Positions 53,118-64,000 of a DNA stretch of 64,000 bases are shown here, piece after piece. Within the stretch, counting starts at the first letter, position 1; every line of letters begins with the position of its first letter. Below the pieces are notes generated by a model, which did no database searches, was not told the origin of the DNA, and was given only the letters and a program-made list of their open reading frames with translations. The stretch lies in contig NC_068973.1 of the NCBI RefSeq assembly GCF_016808095.1, positions 16,674,501 to 16,738,500 on the forward strand, given 5' to 3'. Source of the DNA: Vigna angularis (Eukaryota > Streptophyta > Magnoliopsida > Fabales > Fabaceae). Made by a program: the position numbers and the translations under genes.

Positions 53118-55299
53118 TGTAAGATCTGGGAAAATAGGGGTTTTAAAAATAAAGTGGTTTTGAGACTTTGGGTTTTTATTTGGAAATTAGTGTTCTTGAG
53201 TGTATATTTTTTAAAAATATAATTATTATGTTATTTCTTTATTTTTATATTTTTTCCTAGGGGCAAAAGGGTCTTTAATCTTTATTTAATTGGTGTAGAA
53301 ATTAATTAACGGTTGGTTTGGTGTTTAGAAACCTTAAAAACTCTAAATCAAAGAGAGAAAATGGAGGAAGAGAGGAGATTGGCGTTTTGGGAGAAGAAAA
53401 GATAGATGGGAAACTCTTAGTGTAAAGGAAGATTGGTGGTGTTTTAGAGTTATAGATAAAGCCTTATGATTGGCCAAGGTATGGGGAAGCTTGACTTTGT
53501 TTGTTTATGGTTCTATGTTATGTTTGTTCTTGATTATCTTGATTAGTAATCCTTGTTTTGATACATGAGTATATGATTATGATTACCCGTTGTTATTGTT
53601 GGGTAAGAGTTTATCTATGAATGAGCATAAGGTTTATGTAATATTTGTGATGAATTTTCCCTATGAATGTATTATGTATGTTTTGTTGTGTTATCCCAAC
53701 AAAGGGTTTGATGCTAAGGGAGAACAAAGTTATGATGCATGGGGATTTCCATGCAAATATATGTTAAAAGTGTTGGGTTATAGGGCTCCATTCTTATATG
53801 GAGAATATGCCAAATATTGTGGACCATTATGTCTCACTTTATTTTAGTGGATATGGGTCAAATTAGTAGAGCACATTATATTCATTTGAAGAGAGTGAAA
53901 ACCCAAGTCATTCTCGCATAACATAAACGTTGCACTAGTGTTTTCGTATGGTTCTTCATTTGACCGTTCAGATTGTCAATCAGAGTTCTAATTTTGGAGA
54001 AAATAGTCTCGCATCAGAAGCTTTGTTTTGAAGAATTTCATAAAATCTACACTTGTGTTTTCATCATTGTGAAACTTTTCACCGTTGGATCAGGCTGATT
54101 TTTGGATAGTGGGTTCGTTTGTGAGAAAACAGTCTCACATCAAAAGTTCTGTTTTGGAGATTTTCATCTTCTTGGTTTTCATTTGTAAGCATTATGCTTA
54201 GTTAGTTTAGCTAATTGAAAACCCTTTTTGGTGTTTTTATCGGAGACTCTTTTGTACCCTATTATTGGAGATATAATATGTCAATGATTGGATCTGGATG
54301 ATTCAAGTGATGTATTATATGTGTTTGAGTATGTTTACATGGGTGTGTGATGCTTGAATGCATGTATAATGTGTTAACTATGTTTCCACCTAATCTAGGG
54401 TTGATGTATGTATGTTTGAATGCTTGAATCATCTTCAGGATGTGTTTTGATTCGACACTAATCGATTCTCATTAGTTTAATCAATTATCTACGCGTTGGT
54501 TTTGAGATAGTGGTTTTAGAAATAATCAATGATTGTGATGATAATCGATTATTCCTTCATGTGTGATGTTTCTGGGTAAATTTCACTAAGATAATCGATT
54601 ATCATAGTGCATTTTGGTGAAAAATGGCGAATTTGATGAAGAAGGGACGTGAACCAAGCCTGAAGAGCTGTGGAACATGATGATAATCAAAGATTGAGGT
54701 TAGTGGTTATTTTTAGAGTTTGTTTGACTTGTGGTTGAGAGTGGAACATGAGTTAGGGTTAGGATGTACCTGAGTATGTGATTGATGAGCATGAGAGTGG
54801 AGGATAAGTCTACTTGTTGTACCTCGTAAATCTTAGTTCTATTTGTGGATAGGTGCTTCCTTTTGCCTTGTGTGCATTGGAAGGAGATGATCTGTAGGGG
54901 AGGCTACAAATGTCCAATAGGGGAGGCTACAAATGTCCAATAGCATGTGAGATGTTAGTGATGACATCAAGGGTTAGAGATCAAGGATCGATGATCGAAG
55001 TTCAAGGATTGAGGATCGAGTAATTCAGTATGATTGAATTGTTTTTGTGTGAAGACAAGGTTAGTCATTCTTTTTGTGTGAAGTTGTGTTTTTTTCCAGG
55101 TTGGAGGAATGTTTGGTTGGAGATAATGAAGGTTGATGGCTAAATACAAAGATGAAGACCTGTTGAACAAGAAGACCATGAAGATCAAAGGTTGAAGGAG
55201 TTGAAGAAGGTGTTACTCAGTTCCATCTTGGAGTATTCGGTTCCAATGAGGAGAAGAAATGCAAGGATGGTTGTATTTGGTTCCCACCTATCGTATTTG
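53118..55299 (+). repeat. Chromovirus-like 3' LTR, interrupted by a CACTA element
   Basis: Starts TGTAAGATCTGGG directly after the polypurine tract. Contains a cluster of GATAATCGATTATC palindromes (about 54450-54605) and a leader-like AG-rich part (53340-53430). The LTR end was not identified; a CACTA end begins at 55300. An 85-codon open frame (53590-53847) is unsupported. Confidence 0.6.
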
Positions 55300-58064
55300 C
55301 ACTACTACAAAAAAGTGCATAGACAGCGCTTTTTTTTATTATCATAGTGTTTTTTAAGCACTATCTATGCATGCGCTATCTATTAATAGATAACGCTTCT
55401 AAAAAAAGCGCTATTTATTCTCATCCACAATAGATAGCACTTCTTTAAAGAAGCGCTATCTATTGGTGACTGACAAAAGATAGTGTTTCTTTAAAGAAGC
55501 GCTATCTATTGTTGCTGACAATAGATAACACTTCTTTAAAGAAGCGTTATCTATTGGTTCAAATTTTTTTTAAAAAAATAATGAATTTTAGAATAAAATA
55601 TAAAATATTGGTTCTATTATATACAAAAAAATATAAAATATTGAGAAAAATATGACAAATGTCTCAAAAAGAATGTTCATTAATATGAACAAAAATTATT
55701 GGCACACTAATATTTCAAAAGTTAATCGTTAAGTCATCTAGTACGTGTCATGACATAATATTGCTTTATAAGATAATATATACAACCATAACATATATAT
55801 CCTATCAATACTTATAAGCATGTACATCACTCTAACATAACCTATAAGCATGTACTAATTACATGTAAACACCAATTTTCTCTAACTTCAATGATTTGAC
55901 TTTCATGATATTGTTGACATCTGCAACTAGAAAAATACTGCAAGAAAGAGAAATAATATAGAATTAGTTAATTAAATATTACTACAAATTAATTATGACG
56001 ATAAAGATAACTTACATTAGTTGGAATTGTTCCTCCTTCACAGCATGTAATAATTTCCTTCATATATTGACACACGTAATACCCACAATCATTGTCGTTG
56101 GGTTGTCTTGGACACTAGAATTCCAAAATTAAAAAGCATTTTTATATTTTGAACATAAAAAAGATTCAAAACTCTAGTATACTCCAAACAGGTTCAGTGC
56201 ATAATAACAAATAACTATATACCATATACAAGTTTAAACTCTTAATAAAAATTTATGCTTTCATAACAACCATATACTCCTCCAACCAGTTTCACAATAA
56301 TACATGTTATTTAACTAACTATTACCATGCAATAAGGAAATAAGTCTTCAACATTCAAGAATACAAGTTATTCACCTAAACAGTACAGTACAAGCAACCA
56401 TAATGTGAAGTAAAAGGTCACATGAGGTCATTCAACAATTTAATTATCACAATCAAGACTATACTACACAAAACATACTAGAGTAATGTACCTTAATTGT
56501 TGTCCACTTGATATTGTTTGACTTAGATTTTGAAACCAGGTTTCCTGTTTGAGCTCGATAGGTTTGTATAACCCTAGTGAATGAATAAAATTAAAGCATG
56601 TATAAGTAAAAACAGTACAACTAAAAGTATACGAATATGACAAGTAAAAGTATACAACATGTATATTCTTACATGTCCAACAATTTCTTCAAATCTTGCC
56701 TCATATTAATGTCTACCGCTATTGGGTCAAGATAATGAATTATTTCCAGTTTAAGATTGATTCCTAGCAAGACCCAATGTTGGCTACAATTTGAAATGAA
56801 TCAACAAAATTAGAATTCGTACATCTAACTTTTAAAATAATACATTGTTGATAAAGTTGTAAAGTAAAGTATTACCCGGTATTAATAGGTGCAAGAACAA
56901 ACTTATCAATCACCTCATTATCAAGAAAAAGAGTAACTATTTTTTGCATTTTGTCTTTCATTGGTAGCTCATGTGTTGTGATTTGGGGTGATAAAAAAAA
57001 GAACGCCTTATCATTTGGCTTAACAAAGTTTTGATATAGGTACCTTATCAAAGAAAAATATAAGAATGTATTAGCAATATGATAAGGTGTCAATCTAATA
57101 ATGAAGTTAATAATAAACTGTAGAATATGTTTTACCCAATATATATAGAAATTGTAGTTGCACCTAGCCATGCATAGTTAGTAACTTCTTCAATAATTTC
57201 TGCATTAACGATTTCTTTATGATTATCTAGTCCAAATATGTTTTTGTCCATTTGTATTGGAGGAAGTGACTCTAATGGCTTTAGTTTCATGTATGAAGAG
57301 AGACAATTGCACCATTCAGAAAGATTGGGATGAAACAGTTTACGAGGAGTATGTTAAAAGGGCATTTTCCCTTGACATTTCTTTTTAGGTGCGACAGATT
57401 CATTTGTTTTATTCATCTTTTTCTTTTTAGGTTGAGTAGAATCCTAAAACATCATCAATTAAACAAGTTAGGCAATAGATTAAATATGTTCATAAATATG
57501 AATGAATACAATTGTATAAACATACCTCATCACTAATCTGTATGAAATTCATTGGTCATGCCACAAATGTACCTATTGCTTGTCCTATTGTCATCATGCC
57601 ATCATCATCAATTGGTATAGGCAAGGATACATTTGGCTCCAAAGCAATATCTATACTAACTTTGACATGTCCCTTAGGTAGAGGTCTACCATGTAGTGTA
57701 TCACTTTTAAAATTATGCAATTTTCCATGGGCAACCAAGCAAAGTGATGGTGATAATGTAAACAATTTACAACTTGAGACCCCCTACATTATAAAACATA
57801 ATTATAAGACAATCTTCAATGTGATTTCTATAAAAGTTTAAAGTATGCAAATAAAAGTAATAATGAAAGTAATGTAGATAAGTTAGTTACCTCGGGAAAA
57901 CTATTTGATGACAATGTGCAACTCCCTTGGCCACTATTAATATTAGCTTCTTCAGTAGTATTTGGTGTGCCATTTTTTCGAAGCATCTCATTTTTCATTC
58001 GTGCAATTCTTTCCGACATGTCTTTCAATTGAGCAATTAATTTATCATGCTCATGGTGCGTATG
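55300..58064 (-). mobile_element. CACTA element with a ULP1-type protease gene (right end lost)
   Basis: The left end CACTACTACAAAAAAGTGC begins at 55300, after TTG. Subterminal repeats (55318-55556) are long palindromes of the form GATAGC...CTTCTTTAAAGAAG...GCTATC at about 64-bp spacing. A multi-exon gene on the minus strand fills the rest. An LTR starts at 58065 inside that gene, so the element is cut there. Confidence 0.75.
55860..58064 (-). pseudogene. Transposon-encoded ULP1-like cysteine protease (C48), 5' end cut
   Basis: In sense order: a coiled-coil exon (HDKLIAQLKDMSERIARMKN, about 58040-57890), exons reading SLCLVAHGKLHNF and PNVSLPIPIDDDGMMTIGQA (57765-57530), then MARCNYNFYIYWVKHILQF at 57171 and KAFFFLSPQITTHELPMKDK. 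The protease core follows: QHWVLLGINLKLEIIHYLDP (His and Asp of the catalytic set, about 56780-56720) and NDNDCGYYVCQYMKEII (Cys, about 56085). Catalytic residues are intact by eye. Such genes accompany transposase in many plant CACTA and Mutator-like elements. The transposase itself is not in the window, and the first exon is cut by the LTR at 58065. Confidence 0.75.
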
Positions 58065-58378
58065 TGATAACAGTTGAAAAAATGTTATTTTTATACTTAA
58101 TTTTGACCTTAAAAACAACCTTTAGCTTGGAATCATGCTGCTTAAGTTTTGGAGATAAGAGAGTTGGATGGGTTTTATGCTTGGTTTCCTTGTTTTCGCA
58201 GGAATTAAGATGAATTAGATAAAAGAAGTTGAAGTAGTAAGGAGCTGGACTCAGGAAAGGAAGTGAAAGTGCACAAAAGAAGAGCCACAGTCACCGTTGA
58301 GCGCTAATTTTACTGTTGAGCAGCATTCCGAAGTCCCGCAGTCACCGCTGAGGGCCAACACTATAGCTGAGCGTCAAT
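58065..58378 (+). repeat. Start of a B-family-like LTR inserted in the ULP1 gene
   Basis: TGATAACAGTTGAAAAAATG, then text that parallels the B LTR at 17233 for about 310 bp, including decayed CCGCTGAGCGG motifs (58292-58372). It is cut by a CACTA end at 58379; the remainder was not found. Confidence 0.75.
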
Positions 58379-58690
58379 CACTACAAGAAAATAGCCAGTT
58401 ATATACGGATAATTATATACGAATTAAATCGGTATGTAATAAACGTATTATATACGAATATTTTATACGGATATTGGGAAACCCGTTATATACGGATAAA
58501 TCCGTATATAATTGAAGAAATCGTTATATACTGAAAATTCGTATATAAGTGTTGTATGTAATTTTGGCGCTTTTGCGCGGGATGCTTTATAGGGATTGAT
58601 TCGTATCTAATATGCATATGTAAGCTGACAAAAATTTACGTACTGATATTATATACGGCTGTTGGAAAAAAAGAATTAAAAATTTAATTG
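58379..58690 (+). mobile_element. Left end of a CACTA element, same family as at 39361
   Basis: Starts CACTACAAGAAAATAGCC. Subterminal repeats use TATATACGGAT and TATATACGAATT. A leader-like GC-rich stretch follows (58700-58960). No right end was found before 64000. The phytoene synthase fragment may lie inside it. Confidence 0.75.
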
Positions 58691-58969
58691 AAAAAAATTT
58701 CCCCGCTCTCACTCTCGAAAAAAATTCATTCTTTGAAAAAGAATTAAAAATTTCTGCACTGAACTTTCATTCCCGAACCTCTCCCTCTTCGCGAACCTTC
58801 ATTCTCGCACCTCTTCTGCATTGAACTTCTTCACTGTCAGTCCCGCACCTCTTCTATTCTCCCTCTCTGTCTTCGACTCCTTTCTTCCGCATCAGTGTTT
58901 GGTCGTGTGTTTTGCCATCGCGAGTTGTGTGGATTCAGATTTCATCTGTCGAACGCGGTGAGTAAGCCA

Positions 58970-59330
58970 AGGTTTGAGGTTAATTTCTATTTTCATTTTC
59001 TCTTTTTGTTGTTACATTGACCTATTTTTGGTCATTACTGTTTGGAGGTTTAATATCGCGACTTTGGAAACCCTAGGTTGGTTTCTTCGAACTGGAAGCT
59101 CGAGTTGTGGTTGCCTCCTGCTCGTTGTAAGTTTGAATCGCTTAGATTTGAGGTTTATTTTAGTTTTCTTTTCTCTGGGTGTTGTTACATTGACCTATTT
59201 TTGGTCGTTGTTGTTTGGAGGTTTGAAATTGCAATTTTGGAAACCCTAGGTTGGTTTCTTGGAAGTGGAAGAGATAAGCTCGTGCTGCAATTGCCTTCTG
59301 CACTTGGTAAGTCTGAATTTCTTAGATTTC
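58970..59330 (+). repeat. Two tandem copies of a 173-bp sequence
   Basis: GTTACATTGACCTATTTTTG occurs at 59011 and 59184, and the flanking text (GGAAACCCTAGGTTGGTTTC) repeats with the same offset. Both copies may be duplicated first-exon/intron sequence of the CACTA element, since GTAAGT donors end each copy. Short open frames across it are unsupported. Confidence 0.85.
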
Positions 59331-59659
59331 GATTTGTTTTTATTGGTTGTTATTGAAATCTGATAAAAGGTCATATATACTACTTTAGTAGATCTTGAAT
59401 CAACACTTCCTGTGCTAATTAGTTGTTTTTAGACCATTATTAGTGTAGTGTCTTAAATTGATAGATTTCACTCACTTAGTTTAGTAGTAGTTTAAATTGT
59501 TTGGCTTTTCATTCTAAATTTGATTTGAATTTCACCAAAAGAAGTACTTCTTAGTTTTGTTAGATGAACATTAAAAGTTGTTTTATACAACTTAGTGGAT
59601 TTTTAGATTACCCTTAGATAGATTTTGTTGTAGTTAGTGTGCATGTTAGTTGAACTGAC

Positions 59660-59857
59660 TTTGTGGATGCCCACACTAGCCACCTGCTAGCAGGGTTTAG
59701 CTCTGCAACTCCTTTCTCTGCCTCATCAAAAAACATCCTTGTCCTCTTTATCTGTCCCTTCATGAATTTACTAGGTTTATCTATAACTTTACCCAGGAAA
59801 ATGTCATCATCTAAAAGCCTAGCTTTTGCCAATTCATCTTGTCCCTCCTCCTAGTTT
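59660..59857 (-). pseudogene. Phytoene synthase exon fragment
   Basis: In sense it reads [20 protein letters not shown], then [20 protein letters not shown] and [18 protein letters not shown]. This matches the penultimate part of plant phytoene synthase (carotenoid pathway, plastid), where the usual text is QDELAQAGLSDEDIF...RWPVWAS as I recall it. About 60 residues remain with no stop; flanking exons are absent. The antisense orientation inside CACTA-derived DNA suggests capture by the element at 58379, but the right border was not found. Confidence 0.78.
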
Positions 59858-59899
59858 ACTTCCCCTTTGTTGACAATGGCATAGTACCTTATCTACTAC

Positions 59900-60600
59900 T
59901 CTTCTTTCTCTTAATTACGAATAATCTTCTGCAGATCAAGCTTTGTTTGTCAAATCTGCTTCTACTTCTTTTACTGCATTATTTGTTTAGGTGGATGATA
60001 TTGTTTTAATTAGCAATGATATGGCAGAAATTAATCATCTTAAGCACATCTTAGATACCAAATTTAAAATCAAAGACCTAGGATCTTTAAGATACTTTCT
60101 CGGTCTTGAAATTGCAAGGTCCAAATCTGGAATTCACATGAATAAGAGAAAATATATTCTTGAACTTCTCGATGACAGTGGTTTGATTGGTTCTAAACCT
60201 ACTAACACTCCTTCTGATCCTTCTATTAAACTTATAGCAAATCATGGACAACTTTTATCTAATGCTGCTGGTTACTGGCAGTTAGTTGGCAAACTTTTGC
60301 ACCTCACCATCATCAAGCAAGATATTGATTATGTGTACAACAACTCAGCCAATTTCTATGCAAACCTCTTGATACTTATTACAATGCTGCTCAAAGAATC
60401 TTTCATTACCTCAATGGATCCCCTGCTCATGGCTTGTTCTTCTTTGCTTCATCAGACCTTAGACTCTCGGCCTTTGCCAATTCAGATGAGCTTGCTGTTT
60501 GGATACCAGAAGGTCTATCATTGGCTTTTGAGTTTTTGTTGACTCTTCATTGATCTCTTGGAAATCAAAGAAGCAGACTATTGTTTCCTTGATGTAAGAT
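59900..60600 (+). pseudogene. Copia polymerase fragment (reverse transcriptase to RNase H)
   Basis: Begins SADQALFVKSASTSFTALFV with a stop, then MDDIVLISNDMAEINHLKHI with the active-site DD, FKIKDLGSLRYFLGLEIARS, the C-terminal part of the domain, and after frame changes RNase H text (SSDLRLSAFANSDEL, then SLISWKSKK). Frameshifts and stops make it inactive. LTRs were not identified. Confidence 0.85.
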
Positions 60601-61182
60601 ACCTTTTTCTTAATTTGAATACAATGAGAATTCTTGCAAAATGTGAGAACTAAGAAAACTGTTGTGTCTGCAACCTCTATATAATATAACAACTGAACAA
60701 CTATTTTCTACTTTCTTTAAGATCAATAGTAGAACAACAACTATATCAAAAATCTTTCTTTTCTTTTCTTGCTTAATTCACAGTTTTTCAAAATAAACAT
60801 AAACACCAGATGAATTATATTTACTATGAACTGCAATGAGTTGTTACAGTGGTAATGATAATTAAAATCTAAATATTATCTATGTGTATGTATATCTAAA
60901 TCCCCAGTTGTCAACGTCACCCTTCCACTTTGTCTCTCTCTCTCTCCCACCCTTCATTTTGCTTCCCTTGTCAATGGATGGTCATGGTCTTCCTTGCTCC
61001 CATGCCACCCCAACTATCTCTTCTTACATTGGTTCTTCACCCCCTTATGTCCCCCTCCTCCTCTTCTTTCTCATTTCCACTCTCTCATGACCAACCATCA
61101 CTTCAAACACTCCATTCTCTCAGTTTTTCTCATGCCATCACCATCTTCATCTTCCTCTGCATATTCCCTTTACAATTCTTAC
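60601..61182. other. Upstream region of the LRR receptor gene
   Basis: AT-rich to about 60900, then a TC-rich tract (TCTCTCTCTCTCTCCC at about 60941) typical of plant 5'UTRs. Open frames that begin at 60884, 60930 and 60994 look like leader sequence, because the signal peptide starts only at 61183. Confidence 0.5.
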
Positions 61183-62619
61183 ATGGTTTCCAACTTCATG
61201 GTCTCTATCATAGTCCCCTTATTCCTCTTCTCCTTGTTTGTTGTTCATGTTTCCTCTTGTAGTCAGATTGATAAACTCTCCCTTTTGGCTTTCTCTGGGA
61301 ACATATCCACCTCTCCACCTTTTCCTTCTCTCAATTGGTCTGATTCTCTTGACTGTTGTGCTTGGGAAGGCATTACTTGTGATGGGGATCTTAGAGTCAC
61401 ACATCTTTTGCTACCTTCTAGAGGCCTCACTGGCTTCATCTCCCCCTCTCTCACAAACCTTTCTTCTCTCTCTCACCTTAATCTCTCCCATAACAGATTA
61501 TCTGGTGGTCTCCAGCACCAGCTTTATTCATTGCTCAGTCACTTGGTGGTTCTTGATTTGAGCTACAATCATCTGTCTGGTGAATTGCCACCTTTTGGGA
61601 TTGATAACAGTGGCAAAAATAGCAGTGGTGCTGCTATCCAGGAGCTGGATTTGTCCAACAACTTTTTCAACGGGACACTTCCAAATTCTTTGCTCGAGAA
61701 CTTGGCAGCTGCTGCAGCTGGAGGAAGTTTGGTGTCTTTGACTGTTAGTAATAACAGCTTCATAGGTCATATTCCCACTTCCCTCTTTTGCATTAATGAC
61801 CGTAACTCCTCCTCTCTCAGATTCTTGGATTATTCCTCCAATGATTTTGATGGTGCCATTCAGCTTGGACTTGGAGCATGTTCCAAGCTGGAGAGATTTA
61901 GAGCAAGCTTCAATTTTCTGTCAGGGCCTATTCTAAGTGATCTTTTTGATGTTGTTTCTCTCACAGAAATCTCATTGCCCCTCAATAGACTCACTAGAAC
62001 AATTGGCGATGGTATAGTTGGCCTTACCAACCTCACAGTTTTGGAGCTCTACTCCAATCATTTCACAGGTTTCATCCCCCGTGAAATTGGTAAACTCTCC
62101 AAGTTGGAACGGCTACTCCTTCATGTCAACAATTTGACAGGTAGTATGCCCCCGTCTCTAATGAACTGTGTCAATCTTGTGGTGTTGAATTTAAGGGTCA
62201 ATCTCTTGGAGGGAAATATCTCTGCATTCAATTTCTCAGGATTCCTCAGCCTTACTACACTTGATCTTGGCAACAATTATTTTATCGGTGGTTTACCACC
62301 AACCCTTTATGCATGCAAATCACTTTCAGCTGTGAGGTTTGCATCTAATCAGCTTGAGGGAGAGATTTCTCCCAGGATACTTGAACTAGAGTCTTTGTCT
62401 TTCCTATCAATTTCTACTAACAAGTTGAGGAATGTTACTGGGGCTCTGACAATACTCAGGGGGCTCAAAAACCTCAGTACCCTTATGCTCTCCAAGAATT
62501 TTTTCAACGAAATGATACCTCAAGATGTGAACATAATAGAGCCAGGTGGATTTCAAAAACTGCAGGTTTTAGGATTTGGTGGTTGTAATTTCACTGGTTG
62601 TATAAATATAAATAAATAA
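61183..62619 (+). pseudogene. PSY1R-like leucine-rich-repeat receptor, truncated after 478 residues
   Basis: From Met at 61183 the protein has a hydrophobic signal peptide (MVSIIVPLFLFSLFVVHVSS from residue 6), the N-terminal cap with DCCAWEGITC, and about 14-15 LRRs (for example LSHLNLSHNRLSGGL, LTVLELYSNHFTGFIPREIG). This layout is that of the tyrosine-sulfated peptide receptor PSY1R, a plasma-membrane kinase of about 1095 residues in Arabidopsis. Here the frame leaves the homology after GFGGCNFTG and stops eight codons later at 62619. The remaining repeats, island, membrane segment and kinase are missing. No stop or frameshift occurs upstream, so a secreted LRR fragment could be made. The alternative start at 60994 adds 63 residues unlike a signal peptide. 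Confidence 0.85.
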
Positions 62620-64000
62620 AATGAAGGTGAAAAAGAGAATGAGGCTATGTGTTAACTTATTGTTGTGGTTGCGTCAAATATAATTTTAGATAATAACAAA
62701 ATTCAATACTTGGGAATCAAAACTGTATTTTTTTTTATTTACCCCACTGTGTCCCGTGACCATGTCTTTTAAGTAAATATAAAAATACCATTTCTTTGCT
62801 ATTTCATTTCACTAATTGAAAAATATAGTACATAAATAAATAAATATATATGTATATATATATAAAATTGTAATAAAGTGTCACAGACTCTATTTATCCT
62901 GCCTGGAAACTTTTTATGTAATTATGGTATAATTAATAATATAGGTGATATGTATGTCTTATGATTTAAATAAATTTTGACTTTGAAATTAATAGTGACT
63001 TTAATATTTGATATTTATTAATTTTGTATCTAGCCGTTACAATGTATCTGCACAGAGTTGAAAAAATAAACATATCAAGACAAAAATAATTAAGTAAATA
63101 ATTAGTATAAATATTATTGAAAGATTTCTTCTTAAAAGTATGCCATATTTGTAACAACACATATGGAGATGATAACAAGTCTGAAGGGTTACTTACAATA
63201 TTAATTTGAGCAACCCACATCTATTAATTTGACGTGCCAATTTAGGGACTTGAGCAACCCACATCTATCAGACCAATTTAGACTGCTTTACCTAATCTAT
63301 TTTGTTGATTCCAGTAGGGATTTTATTATTGAAACATTTTTGTTTAATGTTAGATTCATGTTGGTATCATGTTTATACAGTTTTAAGTCATTTTACAGAA
63401 TTTGATCGATTAAGTTGTTTTCTAGGTTCACATGCGTCTATATAATTAGGCCTTTCTTATTCATTACACATTCTATCCAATTCTGCATTTTAGCATGTAA
63501 TTAGCATCATATTAAGCATTTGATGTTAACACCAGTTTTGACTAGTTTGCTCTCAAATTTGGTATCACCACTGATTTTACATTTGTCTTATTCCAGTACT
63601 GTTTTGAGCATTTTATTATCTTTCTTTAATGATGTCTGAACCCCGAAGTACCCCATTCCATGCATTTTACATGTTTTGACTCATTAAGCACATTTTAGCC
63701 TACCTAGACTTAAGAATTTTGTAGTTGACTGCCCCTCTATTACTTTACTATAAATTGATATGTGATGTTCTTTCTTTTGTAGTTGCACTCGGTACCTGCA
63801 ATCCAGTATAGAACAACTCATTTTGACAATCAACCAAGGCTCCTAGTAAGACCTAAACCTTCAAATAATTGTCCTTTTGCAAATGTATGCTCATGCAACT
63901 GTATGTAACATATTAGGAGGGTTATTTAGTTCTTTAAATGTTGATTTTTTAATAAAACTTATTTAGCTAAACAATTAAACACATCAAGCACTATCTACCG
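62620..64000. other. AT-rich non-coding DNA
   Basis: No gene recognised. A 19-bp direct repeat, TTGAGCAACCCACATCTAT, occurs at 63206 and 63250. A TA-rich stretch lies at 62840-62865. The missing part of the LRR receptor is not found here on either strand. Confidence 0.6.

Noticed and set aside
53590..53847. 85-codon open frame in the chromovirus-like LTR
   Set aside because: No domain recognised, and it lies in non-coding LTR sequence.
59442..59450. TGTAGTG considered as the right end of the 58379 CACTA element
   Set aside because: Lacks the preceding TTTCTTG-type terminal repeat and subterminal motifs.
60994..61182. Upstream start that would add 63 residues to the LRR receptor
   Set aside because: The added part is not a signal peptide and would bury the hydrophobic signal starting near 61183.

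Overview
This window looks like TE-dominated nuclear DNA of a legume, probably tribe Phaseoleae (Vigna or Phaseolus type). The grounds are an albumin-1 (PA1-type) gene, plant LTR retrotransposons primed by tRNA-Asp, CACTA transposons, and plant gene fragments with introns. All boundaries, target-site duplications (TSDs) and difference counts were read by eye from the sequence. Names of lineages and protein families are recalled, not searched.

Positions 1-39360 form one nested stack of LTR elements. Outermost is E (minus strand, gag-protease type). Element F (28626-37707, plus) sits inside the protease of E, and a CACTA end (39361) cuts the E gag. The LTR to the left of E (24301-25626) is entered by D, a copia-like element on the minus strand. 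The D gag is broken by two solo LTRs with clean TSDs (19934-21927, TSD CCCTC; 22251-23671, TSD GTAAG). The second D reading frame is cut by A (minus, gag-protease). The 5' LTR of A is cut by B (5043-18539, plus, TSD CTCTC), and the 5' LTR of B is cut by C (5570-12721, plus, TSD CTCTC). The nesting is therefore E > D > A > B > C. LTR divergence agrees with the order: the C LTRs are almost identical and the B LTRs differ at about 25 of 1307 positions. None of A, B, C, E or F shows reverse transcriptase or integrase, so they look non-autonomous. A, B, E and F are Athila/Tat-like gypsy derivatives at different stages of gene loss.

These elements share conserved non-coding modules: a hairpin TTGGGAGGCAACCCAA after the gag/protease, clusters of element-specific GC-rich near-palindromes, a promoter/5'UTR-like stretch ahead of a second reading frame, several copies of AAGTTTGGGG, and a related 3'UTR. 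Element B also has four hairpins with changing stems and a constant loop. This modular RNA/DNA architecture is the most interesting signal in the window.

Positions 39361-60600 are mostly DNA transposons with gene fragments. A CACTA element (42065-44866, TSD ATT) carries an intron-containing cyclic-nucleotide-gated channel fragment. There are also beta-glucosidase remains, a phytoene synthase exon fragment, a CACTA element with a ULP1-type protease gene, a MITE, the 3' end and LTR of a chromovirus-like element, and a 1.28-kb unit repeated three times between TA microsatellites.

Two host genes stand out. One is an apparently intact two-exon albumin-1 gene (46772-47274, minus) with TATA and seed-type RY motifs. 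The other is a PSY1R-like leucine-rich-repeat receptor (61183-62619, plus) truncated within its repeats. The rest is AT-rich non-coding DNA.
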